Source: Robiginitalea biformata HTCC2501
Lineage (GTDB): Bacteria; Bacteroidota; Bacteroidia; Flavobacteriales; Flavobacteriaceae
NCBI RefSeq assembly: GCF_000024125.1
Contig: NC_013222.1
Span: 3,466,384 to 3,530,383 of the forward strand
Direction: 5' to 3'
DNA length: 64,000 bases
Shown: positions 62,126 to 64,000 of the stretch, one piece after another
How positions within the stretch are numbered: the stretch's first letter is position 1
Layout of the letters: every line of letters starts with the position of its first letter
Made by a program: the position numbers and the translations under genes
The notes under the pieces: model-generated
What the model saw: only the letters and a program-made list of their open reading frames with translations
What the model was told of the DNA's origin: nothing
Database searches by the model: none

Positions 62126-63628
62126 ATGAAAAAACACCTGCTATTCCTGGCCTTTTCCGGCCTGTTCCTCCTTTCCTGCAGCGATGACGATACCATCGTA
62201 AATCCGGGACCCCAGGATCCGGATCCCGTAAATTACACCAGTGGTTCGGCCGATTTCTCCACCTACGTGGCACTTGGAAATTCGCTCACCGCAGGATATT
62301 CGGATGCCGCGCTATTCATCGACGGTCAGGAAGCATCTTACCCCAACATGCTGGCCGGAAGTTTTGCAGAGGCAGGCGGGGGCGCATTTACCATACCTTT
62401 TATGGCCGATAACCTGGGGGGAGCCACCCTCGGGGGCACGCCCATCCTGGGCAACCGGCTGATCCTGGATTTCTCCAGCGGCGATCCCACACCGGTTCCC
62501 GTAAGTGGGCAGGGCACGACGGAAATCAGCAATACGCTTTCCGGCCCATTTAACAACATGGGGGCTCCGGGTTCTAAAAGCTACCACCTGCTTGCGCCGG
62601 GCTACGGCAATGTCGCAGGGGTGGAGGCAGGCCTTGCCAATCCGTATTACGCCCGTTTTGCCTCCGGGCCCACAGCTACTATCCTGGGGGATGCGGCCGC
62701 CCAAAATGCGACCTTTTTTACCCTGTGGATTGGTTCCCAGGATGTCCTGGGGTATGCCAGATCGGGTGGTTCCGGGGTGGACCAGACCGGCAACCTGGAT
62801 CCGTCTACCTACGGCAGCGAAGATATTTCCGACCCGAATGTAGTGGCCGGATCCATCGATGCCATCCTGCAGACGATGACGGCGAACGGAGCAAAAGGTG
62901 TACTGGCCAACATCCCGGATGTAACCACGGTACCGTTCTTTACCGCGGTACCCCACAACCCGGTACCCCTTGACCAGGCAACCGCGGACTTGTTGAACAA
63001 CGCCTACGCCGCATATAACGGGGGGCTGGCACAACTCCAGGGCCTGGGTGTGATAAGTGCCGAAGAAGTGGCCCGCCGGACAATTTCCTTCCAGGCTGGC
63101 GAAAGCAATGCCGTGGTCCTGATCGATGAGGACCTTACGGACCTGACGAGTTTCAACCCGGCATTGATCAACATGCGGCAGGCCACCGAGGAGGACCTGC
63201 TGGTCTTCACTTCCCAAACGATTATCGGGACGCTGGCCAACCCCCAGGATCCGACCAGTATCAACGGGGTGGCCGTTCCCCTGGCCGACGAGTGGGTACT
63301 CACCCCCGAGGAACAACTGGCGGTCCAAACCGCTACAGCCGCCTATAACCAGGCCATCGCAGGCCTCGCCCAGCAATACGACCTGGGCCTGGTGGATGTC
63401 AACGCCTACCTGACCACGGTAGCAACTACCGGCATTACCCTGTCGGATGGCAGCACGGTGACCGCGGAGTACGCCACCGGCGGCGGATTCTCCCTGGACG
63501 GGGTGCATCCCTCCCCCCGGGGCTATGCCTTGCTGGCCAACCAGTTCATCGCGGTGATCGAGGCAAAATACGGGGCAGAACTCCCGGAAATCGATCCGTT
63601 GGCGTATACCGGACTTTATATCAATTAG
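62126..63628 (+). CDS. SGNH/GDSL-type hydrolase lipoprotein
   Basis: The 500-residue protein has a signal peptide with lipobox LLSC (Cys18), so it is a lipoprotein, probably of the outer membrane. A short acidic linker (residues 19-35) resembles a surface export signal. The hydrolase starts VALGNSLTAGYSDAAL, with GNSL in place of GDSL, and the C-terminal DGVHPSPRGY gives Asp and His. It has Gly/Thr-rich insertions (about 200-230 residues more than small SGNH enzymes). The start at 62126 is clear. Substrate unknown; esters or lipids are likely. Its promoter carries the etfBA-like palindrome. Confidence 0.88.
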   Translation: MKKHLLFLAFSGLFLLSCSDDDTIVNPGPQDPDPVNYTSGSADFSTYVALGNSLTAGYSDAALFIDGQEASYPNMLAGSFAEAGGGAFTIPFMADNLGGATLGGTPILGNRLILDFSSGDPTPVPVSGQGTTEISNTLSGPFNNMGAPGSKSYHLLAPGYGNVAGVEAGLANPYYARFASGPTATILGDAAAQNATFFTLWIGSQDVLGYARSGGSGVDQTGNLDPSTYGSEDISDPNVVAGSIDAILQTMTANGAKGVLANIPDVTTVPFFTAVPHNPVPLDQATADLLNNAYAAYNGGLAQLQGLGVISAEEVARRTISFQAGESNAVVLIDEDLTDLTSFNPALINMRQATEEDLLVFTSQTIIGTLANPQDPTSINGVAVPLADEWVLTPEEQLAVQTATAAYNQAIAGLAQQYDLGLVDVNAYLTTVATTGITLSDGSTVTAEYATGGGFSLDGVHPSPRGYALLANQFIAVIEAKYGAELPEIDPLAYTGLYIN

Positions 63629-63657
63629 GAAATTGACAAATTGACAAATTCAACCCA

Positions 63658-64000
63658 ATGAAATTCATCCTCCGCCTCCTGCTCAGCGCCCTCGCCGTGG
63701 TGATCCTCTCAAAGATCCTGCCCGGGGTGTCCGTGGCCTCCTACGGCATCGCCATCCTGGTGGCCGTGGTGCTCAGCCTGCTGAATTTTATCGTCAAGCC
63801 CCTGTTGATCATCCTCACCCTGCCGGTGACCATCCTGACACTGGGGCTGTTCCTGCTGATCATCAACGCCCTGATCATCCTGATGGCCGATGGGCTTATT
63901 ACCGGTTTTGCGGTGGACGGCATCTGGTGGGCATTGCTTTTTTCCCTCCTGCTCTCCATCCTCCAATCCCTGCTATTCTCCTTTCTCAAGGAAGAGAAGA
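63658..64000 (+). CDS. Phage-holin-family / YvlD-like small membrane protein, C-terminus outside window
   Basis: The first 114 residues are visible, starting MKFILRLLLSALAVVIL at the ATG at 63658. They contain about four hydrophobic segments (residues 4-20, 28-48, 57-80 and 90-108) and the LNFIVKPLLIILTLPVTILTLGLF pattern of the holin superfamily IV/YvlD family. Despite the name these are chromosomal envelope proteins of unknown function in most bacteria. The gene follows the SGNH lipoprotein gene by 29 bases with a repeated AAATTGAC motif between them. Confidence 0.85.
   Translation, partial: MKFILRLLLSALAVVILSKILPGVSVASYGIAILVAVVLSLLNFIVKPLLIILTLPVTILTLGLFLLIINALIILMADGLITGFAVDGIWWALLFSLLLSILQSLLFSFLKEEK

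Noticed and set aside
63658..64000. Prophage remnant based on the holin-family protein
   Set aside because: No other phage genes are present, and this holin-named family is widespread as ordinary chromosomal membrane proteins.

Overview
The window looks like a chromosomal segment from a high-G+C member of the Flavobacteriaceae (Bacteroidota). The evidence is gldA (gliding motility), GIN-domain (DUF2807) and SIMPL-domain secreted proteins, DUF5686 and DUF6089 outer-membrane proteins, Skp/OmpH paralogues next to BamA, a membrane pyrophosphatase, and promoters that fit the Bacteroidota pattern (TTG/TTTG, 17-19 nt, TAnnTTTG). The gene content and base composition recall Robiginitalea, but that is inference. 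I see no rRNA or tRNA genes, insertion sequences, prophage or CRISPR array. Almost all DNA is chromosomal housekeeping sequence with short intergenic gaps.

Layout. 1-2.5 kb: aroA (cut by the window edge), a MazG-type hydrolase, dtd and rsgA. 3.9-8.0 kb: an aromatic amino-acid operon pheA - aminotransferase - tyrA - DAHP synthase/chorismate mutase, preceded by a Phe/Tyr-rich leader peptide and a terminator/antiterminator pair, which is a classical attenuator. 8.2-11.6 kb: gldA, two SIMPL proteins and a YedK/SRAP protein. 11.8-19.7 kb: metH-metF followed by three envelope genes, behind a SAM-I riboswitch. 19.8-25.7 kb: assimilatory sulfate reduction (cysH, sulfite reductase, siroheme synthesis, ferredoxin-NADP reductase) with an Rrf2 regulator and candidate operators. 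25.7-32.1 kb: a sulfhydrylase (MetZ type), a MetX-aspartokinase-homoserine dehydrogenase fusion behind a second SAM-I riboswitch, and metK behind a SAM-II-type riboswitch. The 13-32 kb stretch is therefore nearly a complete sulfate-to-SAM island using two riboswitch classes.

32-44 kb: deoxynucleoside kinase, an APP1-like phosphatase, an MgtC/DUF4010 membrane protein, Na+/H+ pyrophosphatase beside soluble pyrophosphatase, a DUF5686 protein, pdhB and etfBA. 44-49.6 kb: bifunctional nuclease, nupC, thyA and the ergothioneine genes egtB-egtD. 49.7-53 kb: a CBM48 protein, a minisatellite, a class V PLP enzyme (possible EgtE), a 2TM protein-folA pair and murI. 53-60 kb: the envelope operon CBS protein-nadK-DUF6089-uppS-bamA-skp-skp. 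60.5-64 kb: pdxJ, an alpha/beta hydrolase, an SGNH lipoprotein and a holin-like membrane protein cut by the right edge.

The strongest items to follow up are the aromatic attenuator, the two SAM riboswitch classes in one pathway, the trifunctional MetX-AK-HSD fusion whose kinase domain has lost several active-site residues, a pair of matching TATGCATGCATA operators in front of etfBA and the SGNH lipoprotein gene, and three CTAT-N7-ATAG-like sites in the sulfate operon.
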